The notes: generated by a model not told the origin, from the sequence alone. A stretch of 63,372 nucleotides of DNA from Collinsella aerofaciens (GCA_030826265.1 JAPJOH010000012.1:1-63372); one strand, 5' to 3'; shown: positions 7,744 to 16,297, numbered from the stretch's first letter. Made by a program: numbers and translations.

Positions 7744-7749
7744 GTGTTC
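7738..7749. promoter_or_regulatory. LexA-like box 1
   Basis: GAACAAGTGTTC is a perfect GAAC-N4-GTTC dyad. Flanked as AGAACAAGTGTTCG, it closely matches the Gram-positive/actinobacterial LexA consensus CGAACATATGTTCG. It covers the -35 of hicAB. HicB autoregulation is the alternative reading. Confidence 0.5.
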
Positions 7750-7813
7750 GAACCAACGCAAAGGCACCTGCCACTTCGTGGGGGTTTTGCTGAAGGGCGG
7801 GTGTCTGCGGCGG

Positions 7814-7876
7814 TTTGTCTCGATCTGTAACAGTAACTCGGCAAAAATGGACCTAGCTGTTACAGATCGAGACAAA
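7814..7876. repeat. REPIN-like inverted repeat, unit 1
   Basis: Two perfect 20-bp arms (7814-7833, TTTGTCTCGATCTGTAACAG, and its complement at 7857-7876) around a 23-bp spacer. It has no coding potential. A second unit with the same 16-bp core follows 20 bp downstream. Confidence 0.75.
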
Positions 7877-7896
7877 GAGCCGTGCCATTCGGAAAC

Positions 7897-7953
7897 GTCT
7901 CGATCTGTAACATCTGGAGCCAATATTGCCGCCTAGATGTTACAGATTTAGAC
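7897..7953. repeat. REPIN-like inverted repeat, unit 2
   Basis: Arms 7897-7915 and 7935-7953 share the core GTCTCGATCTGTAACA with unit 1 (17 of 19 positions pair), with a different 19-bp spacer. The unlike spacers indicate separate insertion or divergence rather than a recent tandem duplication. Confidence 0.7.
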
Positions 7954-8001
7954 AAGCTGGTGGGACGGGGTGAGCTGCCCCGCCCAAGCAGCGGCAAAAG
8001 A

Positions 8002-8040
8002 AAAGGTAGATTTTCAGGCATGTCCCAAAAATCTACCTTT
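8002..8040 (-). terminator. Hairpin terminator of the M16 peptidase gene / dispersed repeat copy 2
   Basis: Perfect 13-bp stem (AAAGGTAGATTTT with its complement at 8028-8040), 13-nt loop. On the minus strand it is followed by TTTTCTTTT, directly after the M16 stop. Its loop side contains the 21-bp sequence also found at 5223-5243. Confidence 0.65.
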
Positions 8041-8044
8041 GTGG

Positions 8045-11000
8045 TTAGCCCATCAGGTCGACGACGTTAAAGCCGGCGTTGCTCTTGGCGATGACGTCGC
8101 GGCCGCCAAAGACACAGGTTGGCGACGCGGCTGCGATGCGCGTCACATCGGCGCCGAGCGAGCGCAGCTCAGCGGGTGTGGCCGCGAGCATCTGGGCGCG
8201 ACGTTCCTCGCGTGCGTGCGGATCGAGCCCGGCCAGGTAGGTCGTGTTGCGGCGCTTGGTGAGCGCGTACGGCTTCACGGGCGCGTCCATGCCACTCACG
8301 CAGCTCACGATAAAGCCCTCGAAGGCGGCTTCGTCGGGCTCAAAGCTGCCGAGCCAGGCGCCCGCGCGTTCCACGCGCTCAATCGAAGGATCGACCGCCG
8401 GGTCGCGGTAGGTGTAGAACGCCGTCTGGCGCTCGCCGGCAGCGCGGAATCCGCAGCCGTACGCACCGCCCTTCACGCGGATCTCGTTCCACAGGTAGTC
8501 GTAGGAGAGCGCGTTGGCAGCCACGGCCCAGGCGCCTGTCACGTCAATGCCCAGGCGACGCGGGTCGCAGGCGCGCGCCGCAAAGCAGATGTCACTGGGG
8601 ATGACGAACGCCTCGTGACGGTCGCGCGGCGCCGGCACCACGAGCGTGCCGCTGGCAGCGCCGTCGCCCGCGCTAAGCCCCAGGTTGCCCGCGGCATCCC
8701 AGTACGCGTCAAAGTCCTCGTCGCTGCCGGTAAAGCTCGCCATGCAGCCATCGGCCACAAAGATGCGCTCGGCCAGCTCGGCAAGCTTGGCGCGTAAGTC
8801 CTCCAGGCGCTCGTCAAAGTGCTCGAGCACATCGCGCAGGAACAGGTAGAAGTCCACGCCCGATAGCTGCTCGCGCACCACGGCCGAAGGCGAGCTGTAG
8901 CTCATCGCGCGTCCCAGCGCCGCCGAGTGGCCGTTGTTGATAAAGCCCTGCTCAAGCCCAATGCGAATCTGCGTGAGCACGTCGCGCACGCGGTCGGCGT
9001 CGGCGTCGGCCAACAGCGTGCTCGACCACACCTCGCGCGGCAGGCTCGCCAGCGCATCGATCTTCTCGGACAAGGCGCCGGCGCTCACCAGCAGGTACGG
9101 ATGCACGCCGTCCACGTCGGGCTGCGTCATGACCTCGGTGGTAAAGCTCAAAAAGCCCAGCTTGCCGGCGATCAGGTTATCGAGCTCCTCGGCCGAGTGC
9201 TCGCTCGTGGGCAGCTGTTTGAGCAGGCGGCAGAGCAGCGTCACATAGGGCAGGTCTTCAAACGCGACGCAGCTCAGGTCGAAATACTGCATGGCGTAGG
9301 CCAGGCGGTTGGTGGGGATGTCGTGGCGCAGGCAGGGGATGGGCGCAGTCGTGTCTACGACCAGCGGAGGCTCGGGGCGCGCCTCGCCAATGTCGGACAC
9401 GCGCAGGCGCGGCAGCGTGGCCTTGGCCTCGGGCGTGTCCTCGGCCTCCTGCGCGGCACGCAGCGCAGCTGTGCGCTCGACCACGTCGGCCAGCTCGGCA
9501 TCGGTCATGGCATCGCGCTTGGCTGCCAGCTCGGCGGCCTCGGCGATCTCCGCGCCCTCGGCGGCGTCCACCGGCACCAGCTCGACCAGTGCCATGTGAT
9601 CGTTCTGCAGCACCAGCTCGCGCAGCAGGTCCTCAAAGTAGCTGCCGTCCAGGTCGCCGCGCAGCTCCTCATACACTGGACCGTACTTGAGCGCCAGCGT
9701 CGCGGCGTCGTCATCGTAGAGCCATGTGCTCAGCGCGTCGCACGCAATGGCCACGCCGTCGGCGATACCGTAGTCGCGCTGGCGCAGGTCGTATTCGTTG
9801 CTGCTGATGATGGCTTCCAGGCGCTCGCGCGGAACGCCATGCTCGCATAGGTCGCGGCAGGCGTCCTGGAACACGCGACGCAGCTCGCGCGCCACGCCGG
9901 GCTGCGCGTTTTGCAGCATGATGAGCTCGTAGGGCTGCAGGCTCTCGGCCGCGGTGTAGCTCACCACGTTGCCGCCCAGGCCGGCGGCCAGAATGGCCTT
10001 CTTAACCGGCGCTTCGTTGGAACCCAGCAGTGCTTCAAACAGGATATCCGCCGCGATCGTGCGTTTGCGGTCGAGCGCGCTGCCCAGCACCAGGCCCAAG
10101 CCCACCAGGGCGTTCTCGGGTGTAGTGGCCATCTCGACGCGCTTGTACTCGCAGGTCACGGGTGCCTGCACGCCCAGCGGATTGGGCGCCAGCGCGGACG
10201 GGTCCTCGCCGGCGGCAACGGCGGCGTCCATGCGGCGGCTCGCGGCACTCGACTGCGACAGATAACGCTCGTCCAAAAAGGCCAGGGCGCGGTCCACGTC
10301 CAGGTCGCCGTAGAGCGTTATATAGGAGTTGGAAGGATTGTAGTGGCGTGCGTGCGTATCCAGGAACTGCTCGTAGGTGAGCGCGGGAATCGCACGCGGG
10401 TCGCCGCCGCTCTTGTGCGCATAGGCGGTGTCGGGATAGAGCGCGGCGTTGACGGCATCGTCCAGCACGCTCATGGGATCGGACAGCGCGCCCTTCATCT
10501 CGTTGAACACCACGCCGTTATAGCGCAGGGTGCCCTCGCGCAGGCTCGCGGAGCCGCCCTCGCCATCGCCCTCGGCGTCCTCCGGCAGGTCCAGCTCGTA
10601 GTGCCAGCCCTCCTGCTCAAAAATGGTGGACTTGGTGTAGATGGCCGGGTTGAACACCGCGTCCAGATACACGTCCATCAGGTTGTACAGATCCTGCTCG
10701 TTGGTGGTGGCAACGGGGTAGATGGTCTTGTCGGGGTAGGTCATGGCGTTGAGGAACGTCTGCATGGAGCTCTTGATCAGGTCGACAAATGGCTCCTTGA
10801 CGGGAAACTTGGCCGATCCGCACAGCACCGAGTGCTCAAGAATATGGAACACGCCGGTGGAATCGGCCGGCGGTGTCTTAAAGCCAATGGCAAAGGCCTT
10901 GTTTTCGTCGTCGCACGCCAGGTACAGCAGGCGAGCGCCCGATGCGGTGTGACGCAGCACGTAGGCGTCCGAGTCGAGCTCGGGCACGGTCTCGCAGCGC

Positions 11001-11083
11001 TCGACGGCAAAACCGTGGCAGGTGGTACCGGGCACCAGCAGCGCGGCGGCAGCGGCGCGCGAATCGGTTGAGGTAGTGGGCAT
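8045..11083 (-). CDS. M16C family zinc metallopeptidase (presequence-protease-like)
   Basis: A 1012-residue insulinase-superfamily protease of the M16C (PreP/Cym1) type, which degrades peptides inside a closed chamber formed by two homologous halves. The inverted zinc motif HxxEH is HILEH at residues 80-84, followed by the conserved FVDLIKSS and NAMTYPDKTIYPVAT segments. The second half is present, so the gene is full length. No signal peptide is visible, suggesting a cytoplasmic enzyme. The ATG at 11083 is preceded by AAAGGAG. An in-frame upstream extension has no ribosome site or homology. Confidence 0.92.
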   Translation of the reverse strand: MPTTSTDSRAAAAALLVPGTTCHGFAVERCETVPELDSDAYVLRHTASGARLLYLACDDENKAFAIGFKTPPADSTGVFHILEHSVLCGSAKFPVKEPFVDLIKSSMQTFLNAMTYPDKTIYPVATTNEQDLYNLMDVYLDAVFNPAIYTKSTIFEQEGWHYELDLPEDAEGDGEGGSASLREGTLRYNGVVFNEMKGALSDPMSVLDDAVNAALYPDTAYAHKSGGDPRAIPALTYEQFLDTHARHYNPSNSYITLYGDLDVDRALAFLDERYLSQSSAASRRMDAAVAAGEDPSALAPNPLGVQAPVTCEYKRVEMATTPENALVGLGLVLGSALDRKRTIAADILFEALLGSNEAPVKKAILAAGLGGNVVSYTAAESLQPYELIMLQNAQPGVARELRRVFQDACRDLCEHGVPRERLEAIISSNEYDLRQRDYGIADGVAIACDALSTWLYDDDAATLALKYGPVYEELRGDLDGSYFEDLLRELVLQNDHMALVELVPVDAAEGAEIAEAAELAAKRDAMTDAELADVVERTAALRAAQEAEDTPEAKATLPRLRVSDIGEARPEPPLVVDTTAPIPCLRHDIPTNRLAYAMQYFDLSCVAFEDLPYVTLLCRLLKQLPTSEHSAEELDNLIAGKLGFLSFTTEVMTQPDVDGVHPYLLVSAGALSEKIDALASLPREVWSSTLLADADADRVRDVLTQIRIGLEQGFINNGHSAALGRAMSYSSPSAVVREQLSGVDFYLFLRDVLEHFDERLEDLRAKLAELAERIFVADGCMASFTGSDEDFDAYWDAAGNLGLSAGDGAASGTLVVPAPRDRHEAFVIPSDICFAARACDPRRLGIDVTGAWAVAANALSYDYLWNEIRVKGGAYGCGFRAAGERQTAFYTYRDPAVDPSIERVERAGAWLGSFEPDEAAFEGFIVSCVSGMDAPVKPYALTKRRNTTYLAGLDPHAREERRAQMLAATPAELRSLGADVTRIAAASPTCVFGGRDVIAKSNAGFNVVDLMG

Positions 11084-11363
11084 ATGCAGTCTCCTTTGAC
11101 GCCTCAGCGGGGGCGAATCGAGTCGAATCCTCGTGAGTATACCCATATGGGGCCGCGGCTCTTCGGCGAACTGAAGACGATGTGGGCGGACTAGCCTAGC
11201 TAGGTTGATAACGAATGCCGCTGGTAGCCGCTGCACCCCGCTAAAGTGAAATAACACCCCGTTTACCGAATCATTTAGGAAATATATGGACTCCTAAAAA
11301 GTTCTAATACAATATAAGTCATCTATCTATAAACTGCTGATTCCTTGCAAAGGTATGGTTGAT

Positions 11364-12068
11364 ATGGTTGAAGCAAATAGCGTTGTCCCCCTGTACAAAC
11401 AGATTGTCCGTGCGCTTTCTGATTCGATCGCCAACGGCACGTACCGCCCGGGAGATAAGCTCCCGACCGAGGCGGAGCTCATCGAGCAATTTGGCGTGAG
11501 CCGAATAACGGTTCGCTCCGCAATTAAAGAAATGGAAGATGCTGGGCTTGTTGAGAGGGCCCGCGGCAAGGGCACGTTCGTTTCGTCGGACACACAGATG
11601 TATGCCGCGGACGACCGTGAGAGCTTTACCCATTCGTGCCAGCTTGCGGGCAAACAGGCGTCTACCAGGGTTCTCGAAATGGGCTGGGACTTCCCATGCC
11701 TGCGAGACGCGAAGTTCCTGGGCGTAGACGATACCCAAAAGGTATTGCGTAGTCGTCGTCTGCGTCTTGTGGATGGCAAGCCCACGATGCTGGAAACCAA
11801 TAGCTATTCCGCTGCGCTTTCTTTTTTGGAGCATGAATCCCTCGATGATTCGCTGATGGCGGTACTCGATCGCCAGGGGATCAAGATGGGTCCCAACACG
11901 CGTACGCTCGAGGTCTGCTATGCGAGCGAGCTCGAGGCGGCATATCTTAACGTGGAGCTGGACTCTTCGCTGCTTCTGTTTGTCGATAGGCGTTATGCTC
12001 CAAGCGGCGAGCCGCTCTTCATCTCCCGTCAGGTGTACTGCACCGAGCGACTGAAGTTCTATTTGTAA
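11364..12068 (+). CDS. GntR family transcriptional regulator (UTRA type)
   Basis: A 234-residue regulator with an N-terminal winged helix (VPLYKQIVRALSDSI and FGVSRITVRSAIKEMEDAG) and a UTRA effector domain. It leads the PTS/deglycase cluster and is its likely regulator. An ATG at 11355 is in frame, but only 11364 has a sensible distance (10 bp) from AAAGG. TTTACCGA occurs both upstream of this gene (11261-11268) and between it and EIIA (near 12090), a weak operator candidate. Confidence 0.88.
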   Translation: MVEANSVVPLYKQIVRALSDSIANGTYRPGDKLPTEAELIEQFGVSRITVRSAIKEMEDAGLVERARGKGTFVSSDTQMYAADDRESFTHSCQLAGKQASTRVLEMGWDFPCLRDAKFLGVDDTQKVLRSRRLRLVDGKPTMLETNSYSAALSFLEHESLDDSLMAVLDRQGIKMGPNTRTLEVCYASELEAAYLNVELDSSLLLFVDRRYAPSGEPLFISRQVYCTERLKFYL

Positions 12069-12148
12069 ATTAGAGATAGATTAGTCTATTTACCGACCAA
12101 TTGTTACCGTTCGCGGATTTGGAAAATAGACACACCACGTAGGGCAGA

Positions 12149-12177
12149 TTGCTAATATACTTTGTTATGACAATATA
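12149..12177 (+). promoter_or_regulatory. Probable promoter of the PTS EIIA-EIIB unit
   Basis: TTGCTA (12149-12154), 17 bp, AATATA (12172-12177), 26 bp before the EIIA start. The region is clearly more AT-rich than the genes. Confidence 0.45.
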
Positions 12178-12203
12178 GTACGTCCTATTGGTATTGGAGA
12201 ACT

Positions 12204-12623
12204 ATGAATAAGATATTGCTAGCGAGTCATGGTTATCTCGCCCAAGGCATGAAAAGCTCTCTGGAGATTCTGATGGGCACTAACGACCGAATCGAGTGCC
12301 TGTGCGCCTATATCGATGACGATTCAAGGGACGTCGCGGCGTTGATTGATGCATGGATGGAGACGAGGGACCCTGCCGACTCTTGGTTTGTCGTGACTGA
12401 CATCTTTGGCGGCTCTGTAAACAACGAATTCATTCAGAGGCAGACTGCCGGATCGTTTACGTTGATCACCGGAATGAACTTGCCGCTGCTGGTGGAAATG
12501 GTTACACAGCTGGACTCCCTGGATGCGGACAAGGCCAAAGCCGCGGTCGAGGGGTCGCGTTCGTTTATCCAGCTTTGCGAGGCGGCGGATATGCTCGCCG
12601 ATGTCGAAGAAGAAGAGTTCTAG
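12204..12623 (+). CDS. PTS mannose-family EIIA component
   Basis: A 139-residue EIIA of the mannose/fructose/sorbose family. The phospho-accepting His9 lies in LLASHG at the N-terminus, and TDIFGGSVNNEF matches the second conserved block. It accepts phosphate from HPr and passes it to EIIB, encoded next. Substrate is unknown. The FrlB-like SIS enzyme in the same cluster suggests a sugar amine such as a glycated amino acid, or an amino sugar (inference). Confidence 0.92.
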   Translation: MNKILLASHGYLAQGMKSSLEILMGTNDRIECLCAYIDDDSRDVAALIDAWMETRDPADSWFVVTDIFGGSVNNEFIQRQTAGSFTLITGMNLPLLVEMVTQLDSLDADKAKAAVEGSRSFIQLCEAADMLADVEEEEF

Positions 12624-12685
12624 CTCAAGCTTCAACGAATAATTCAACCTTGTCATTACCTTTATTACGTGCGGAGATGATTACG

Positions 12686-13180
12686 ATGATTAAGCTTACG
12701 AGAGTTGATTACCGATTGATTCACGGCCAGGTCGCCATGTCTTGGACACATGCGCTGGATGTCGATTGCATCCTGTGTGCCAGCGACGCCGTGGCAAAAG
12801 ACGACATGAGAAAAGCCGCATTGAGGCTAGCTCGTCCCAACGGCGTGAAGCTCGTCATAAAAGACGTAAACGCTGCTATCGAGGCGCTCAACAGCGGCGT
12901 CACCGACAAGTATTCGCTGTTTATCATTGTCGAGACGATCGAGGATGCCTATCGCCTTGCTAAGGGTTGCAAAGACATCAAGGAGATCAATCTGGGCGGA
13001 ACTCGAAAGTCTCCCGAGACCACGCTTCATCCGACCCCCGCGATCTTTGCGACCGAAACCGATGCCGAGCATATCCAAGAGCTTGTGAACGATGGCGTGG
13101 TTATCGAAATCCGTCAGGTCCCCAATGACTCAAAGGTATTTGCCAAGGACGTTTTCTTGCTGGAACATGCCATTGTCTAG
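12686..13180 (+). CDS. PTS mannose-family EIIB component
   Basis: A 164-residue EIIB of the mannose family. The N-terminus TRVDYRLIHGQV contains the phosphorylated His13. Two ATGs are close together: 12677 abuts the GCGGAG ribosome site, while 12686 has a 9-bp spacing and fits the family N-terminus, so 12686 is chosen. It is separated from EIIC/EIID by a terminator, a new promoter and the SIS gene. Confidence 0.92.
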   Translation: MIKLTRVDYRLIHGQVAMSWTHALDVDCILCASDAVAKDDMRKAALRLARPNGVKLVIKDVNAAIEALNSGVTDKYSLFIIVETIEDAYRLAKGCKDIKEINLGGTRKSPETTLHPTPAIFATETDAEHIQELVNDGVVIEIRQVPNDSKVFAKDVFLLEHAIV

Positions 13181-13207
13181 CATTTATTAACCAGGTCCTC
13201 CTTTCTT

Positions 13208-13242
13208 AAGCCCGTCGATCATTTGATCGGCGGGCTTTTTAT
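13208..13242 (+). terminator. Intrinsic terminator after EIIB
   Basis: AAGCCCGtCGATCA with a short loop and GATCGgCGGGCTT, followed by TTTTTATT. A strong classical terminator that splits the PTS cluster into two transcription units. Confidence 0.85.
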
Positions 13243-13274
13243 TAAAGAAAAACCAAAAAAGTCTGAAATAGGTC

Positions 13275-13302
13275 TTGCATAGTTAGTTATATAAAGTATT
13301 AT
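13275..13302 (+). promoter_or_regulatory. Promoter of the SIS-EIIC-EIID unit
   Basis: TTGCAT (13275-13280), 16 bp, TATTAT (13297-13302), directly after the terminator and 50 bp before the SIS gene. Confidence 0.6.
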
Positions 13303-13352
13303 AACGTCATGGGATGAATGAAGGGTTCATCCAAGTGAGTTAGGAGTAAGGG

Positions 13353-14387
13353 ATGTTCAATTTCGATGAGCCTCGTTACGAGAAGGTTGTGAGCGATGCC
13401 CTCGCTCTCCGTCCTCAGATTGAGGCTGCCGTGGACAAGGTCTGCGAGCAGGGTTATTCCAACATCTTCTTCATCGGCTGCGGCGGCACCTGGGCCCACA
13501 CGCTCCCGATGAAGTATTGGGTCGAGACCACCACGGCCGACGTCGACGTCCACTGCGAGATTGCCGCTGAGTTCCTCGCATGCCCGCCCAAGACCTTCAA
13601 CAAGGACTCGGTCTGCGTCTTCTCCACCCGTACCGGCACCACCCCCGAGATCATCGAGGCCGCCAAGTTCTGCCAGGAGCAGGGTGCCCGCACGCTGATG
13701 TATGTCTCCAACGACAACACCCCGGCCACCGAGTACGCCGATTACAAGTTCTTCAGCTTCGCCGAGGACGACGTTCTGTGCGAGGCCATCTACACCTACC
13801 AGATCACGCTGGTCGCCCGCTTCCTCAAGAACGCCGGCGCCTTCCCCAAGTACGACACCTTCATGGAGGAGTTCGGCAACATCGCTCCGTACCTCATCAA
13901 GGCCAAGGACGCTCAGGACGAGCGCTGCGCCGCCATGGCCGAGGACTTCAAGGACACCGACTACCACATGGTGATTGGTTCCGGCATGCTCTGGGGTGAG
14001 GCCTACGACTACGCTATGTGCATTCTCGAGGAGATGCAGTGGATCAAGACCAAGTCTATCCACGCCGCCGAGTTCTTCCACGGCACCATCGAACTGTGCG
14101 AGGAGGGCACGAGCCTCATCATGCTCTACGGCGAGGACGACACCCGTAAGCTCATGGACCGCGTGGACAACTTCACTCACATGCTCGCCGACGAGAAGGG
14201 CGTCCATGTCCGCGTGAACAAGTTCGACACCGCCGAGGTCGAGCTGCCGTTCAGCGACCCCGAGTTCCGCAAGATCGTCTCCCCGATGGTCACCTACACC
14301 ATCACCGAGCGTCTGAGCTGCCATCTCGAGCACGTCCGTAACCACCCGCTCACCACGCGTCGTTACTATCACCAGATGAACTACTAA
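13353..14387 (+). CDS. SIS domain protein, sugar-amine-phosphate deglycase/isomerase-like
   Basis: A 344-residue double-SIS protein with FIGCGGTWAH and FSTRTGTTPE (sugar-phosphate loops) and HAAEFFHGTIE in the second domain, as in FrlB/GfrF-type deglycases. It is predicted to split the 6-phosphorylated product of the PTS encoded around it. It is a distant relative of the SIS protein at 3068-4036, not a recent copy. Codon use is strikingly restricted (mostly C- or G-ending codons, such as GAG, AAG and ATC), stronger than its neighbours, suggesting high expression. It has its own promoter and a TTAGGAG ribosome site. Substrate is not determinable from sequence. Confidence 0.85.
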   Translation: MFNFDEPRYEKVVSDALALRPQIEAAVDKVCEQGYSNIFFIGCGGTWAHTLPMKYWVETTTADVDVHCEIAAEFLACPPKTFNKDSVCVFSTRTGTTPEIIEAAKFCQEQGARTLMYVSNDNTPATEYADYKFFSFAEDDVLCEAIYTYQITLVARFLKNAGAFPKYDTFMEEFGNIAPYLIKAKDAQDERCAAMAEDFKDTDYHMVIGSGMLWGEAYDYAMCILEEMQWIKTKSIHAAEFFHGTIELCEEGTSLIMLYGEDDTRKLMDRVDNFTHMLADEKGVHVRVNKFDTAEVELPFSDPEFRKIVSPMVTYTITERLSCHLEHVRNHPLTTRRYYHQMNY

Positions 14388-14408
14388 TCCTCTCAAATTG
14401 CTGCGGTT

Positions 14409-14447
14409 GTCTGCAGGCGAGCTGCGCAGAATGCCTCGCCTGCAGAC
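14409..14447 (+). other. Intercistronic hairpin between SIS gene and EIIC
   Basis: Perfect 13-bp arms (GTCTGCAGGCGAG, 14409-14421, and its complement at 14435-14447) with a 13-nt loop, not followed by a clear U-tract (CTGTTTCTG). It probably acts as an mRNA stabiliser or partial terminator that lowers membrane-component expression relative to the deglycase (inference). Confidence 0.6.
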
Positions 14448-14468
14448 CTGTTTCTGTGGTTGATCGAA

Positions 14469-15242
14469 ATGGTTGTCCAGTATCTTCTAGTTGCACTGGT
14501 CGCATTTATTGCGTCCATGGACGAGCAATTATTTGGCATTACGATGCTTGGTCGTCCGCTGTTTACGAGCCTGTTTGTCGGCTTGATCCTTGGCGATGTC
14601 CAGCAGGGCGTTATCGTCGGCGCTGCTTTGGAGTCCATGTTCATGGGCGCCATCATGGTCGGCGCGGCGGTTCCTCCCGAGGTCTATGCTTCCGGCGTGC
14701 TTGGCTGCGCGTTTGCCGTCATTACGGGTACGGGCACGGCAACTGCCGTCGCACTCGCCCTTCCCGTCTCCGTCTTCCTTCAGGTGTGGCGCAACTTCTG
14801 CTACGCCGTTCCGGGTGCCTTTGCCTGCAAGAAGATCGAGACCGCTCTGGCAAATCGTGATCTTGCCAAGGCGAATCTGTACCATCTGACCATCGTGCCG
14901 CTGTCGATTGGCATTCCGTCTGCACTGCTGGTGTTTTGCTCGCTGTTCTTTGGTGCCGACCTCATCAACAATGCGCTTAACGCTATTCCGCAGTTTGTGA
15001 TGGACGGCCTCAACGTTGCGTCCGGCGTCATGGTCTGCATCGGCTTCGCTCTTCTTATTAGGACCATGGGCGACAACAAGCTTCTTCCCTGGCTGTTCCT
15101 GGGATTCATTATGGTCATCTACCTCAAGATGGACGTTGTCGGTGTTGCCGCTGCCGCTATCTGCGTCGCGCTGCTCCTGGCCTTCCGCGAGGGCTCGGCC
15201 GGTCCGCAGGCGGTTGCCGAGGATGAAGAGGAGGACTTCTAA
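14469..15242 (+). CDS. PTS mannose-family EIIC component
   Basis: A 257-residue polytopic membrane protein of the mannose-family EIIC type (FIASMDEQLFGITMLGRP... VGLILGDVQQG near the N-terminus). It forms the sugar channel with EIID. The ATG at 14469 has a weak GTGG site, and a TTG at 14460 is an in-frame alternative. Its stop overlaps the EIID start by one base (TAATG). Confidence 0.92.
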   Translation: MVVQYLLVALVAFIASMDEQLFGITMLGRPLFTSLFVGLILGDVQQGVIVGAALESMFMGAIMVGAAVPPEVYASGVLGCAFAVITGTGTATAVALALPVSVFLQVWRNFCYAVPGAFACKKIETALANRDLAKANLYHLTIVPLSIGIPSALLVFCSLFFGADLINNALNAIPQFVMDGLNVASGVMVCIGFALLIRTMGDNKLLPWLFLGFIMVIYLKMDVVGVAAAAICVALLLAFREGSAGPQAVAEDEEEDF

Positions 15243-16090
15243 TGGCTACCCAGAACACCGATCTCAAAGAGGCCAAGAAGGACGCGATTATGACTCCCGA
15301 TATGTATCGGAGCATGTTCCTTCGCCAGTTTACGAGCCAGTGCTCGCAGTCGTACGACAAGATGATGGCAATGGGCTTCATGTACACCATTCAGAAGCCC
15401 CTGCGAAAGATCTATCCCAACGACGACGATTACTATGCGGCGCTTGATCGCCATACCGAGTTCTTTAACATCACGCCTCATGTGCTTCCGTTTGTAGCCG
15501 GCTTAACGGTTTCGATGGAAGAGCAGGCGGCTGCCGATAAGAACTTCGACACGTCCTCGATTAACGCCATGAAGGTCGGCCTCATGGGACCGCTTTCCGG
15601 CATCGGCGATTCGTTCTACTGGGGTACGTTCCGCGTGGTCGCCGCCGGCATTGGTATTGGTATCGCTTCGACGGGCAACCCGCTCGGCCCCATCGTGTAC
15701 GCGCTCATCTACTCCGTGATTAACTTTGCAACGCGTATCGTCGCCGCCCATCTGGGATACGACCTGGGAACCAAGTTCCTGCAGCAGTCCGAAGAGAACA
15801 ACCTCATGTCTCGCATGACGCATGCTGCCGGCGTTCTCGGAATGACTGTCATTGGCGCGATGATTGCGGCACAGGTCTCGCTGTCCACAGCTTTGACCTT
15901 TGATGTGGGTGGTTCGGAGATTGTCCTGCAGGATCTGTTCGATTCGATCTTCCCCGGTCTGCTGCCCTTGCTGGCAACCTTTGCCTGCGTCGCCCTGTAC
16001 AAAAAGGGCGTCAAGACCATTTGGATCATCTTGGGCATCTTTGCGATCTGCATCATCGGAACGGGCTTGGGAGTGTTCGCGGCGGCGTAA
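15242..16090 (+). CDS. PTS mannose-family EIID component
   Basis: A 282-residue EIID. The conserved block QCSQSYDKMMAMGFMYTIQKPLRK lies near the N-terminus (quoted in parts: QCSQSYDKM and MGFMYTIQ), followed by HTEFFNITPH and GLMGPLSGIGDSFYWGT. C-terminal membrane helices anchor it. It is translationally coupled to EIIC. With it the PTS has all four domains (A, B, C, D) as separate polypeptides. Confidence 0.92.
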   Translation: MATQNTDLKEAKKDAIMTPDMYRSMFLRQFTSQCSQSYDKMMAMGFMYTIQKPLRKIYPNDDDYYAALDRHTEFFNITPHVLPFVAGLTVSMEEQAAADKNFDTSSINAMKVGLMGPLSGIGDSFYWGTFRVVAAGIGIGIASTGNPLGPIVYALIYSVINFATRIVAAHLGYDLGTKFLQQSEENNLMSRMTHAAGVLGMTVIGAMIAAQVSLSTALTFDVGGSEIVLQDLFDSIFPGLLPLLATFACVALYKKGVKTIWIILGIFAICIIGTGLGVFAAA

Positions 16091-16135
16091 TGTTGACTGC
16101 TATGCTCGCGCGTTGGATAACTAACTGACCGCTTG

Positions 16136-16172
16136 AAAACGGGGTTCGGCGTAAGGCCGGCCCCGTTTTTTG
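16136..16172 (+). terminator. Intrinsic terminator of the PTS operon
   Basis: AAAACGGGG (16136-16144) pairs with CCCCGTTTT (16161-16169), with further pairing inside, followed by TTTG. Confidence 0.85.
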
Positions 16173-16223
16173 TTTGAGGGATTTTCCGACCGTCCAAAAA
16201 TCCACGCTCGCCCATCACCCGCG

Positions 16224-16297
16224 TATCTCTCATCTCTCATTCGTCACTAATACGAGAGATAGCAGAAAGACGAGAGATAATTACGAGAGATAACTGA
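16224..16297. promoter_or_regulatory. GAGAGATA operator array, upstream cluster
   Basis: GAGAGATA occurs at 16254-16261, 16272-16279 and 16285-16292, with inverse copies in TATCTCTCATCTCTC (16224-16238). A 26-bp block starting at 16272 recurs exactly at 16438. The array lies upstream of the -35 of the AlbA_2 gene. Confidence 0.6.

Noticed and set aside
7814..7953. The paired palindromes as terminators of hicAB or the M16 gene
   Set aside because: The loops are long, there is no U-tract, and they lie upstream of hicA rather than downstream; the M16 gene has its own hairpin at 8002-8040.
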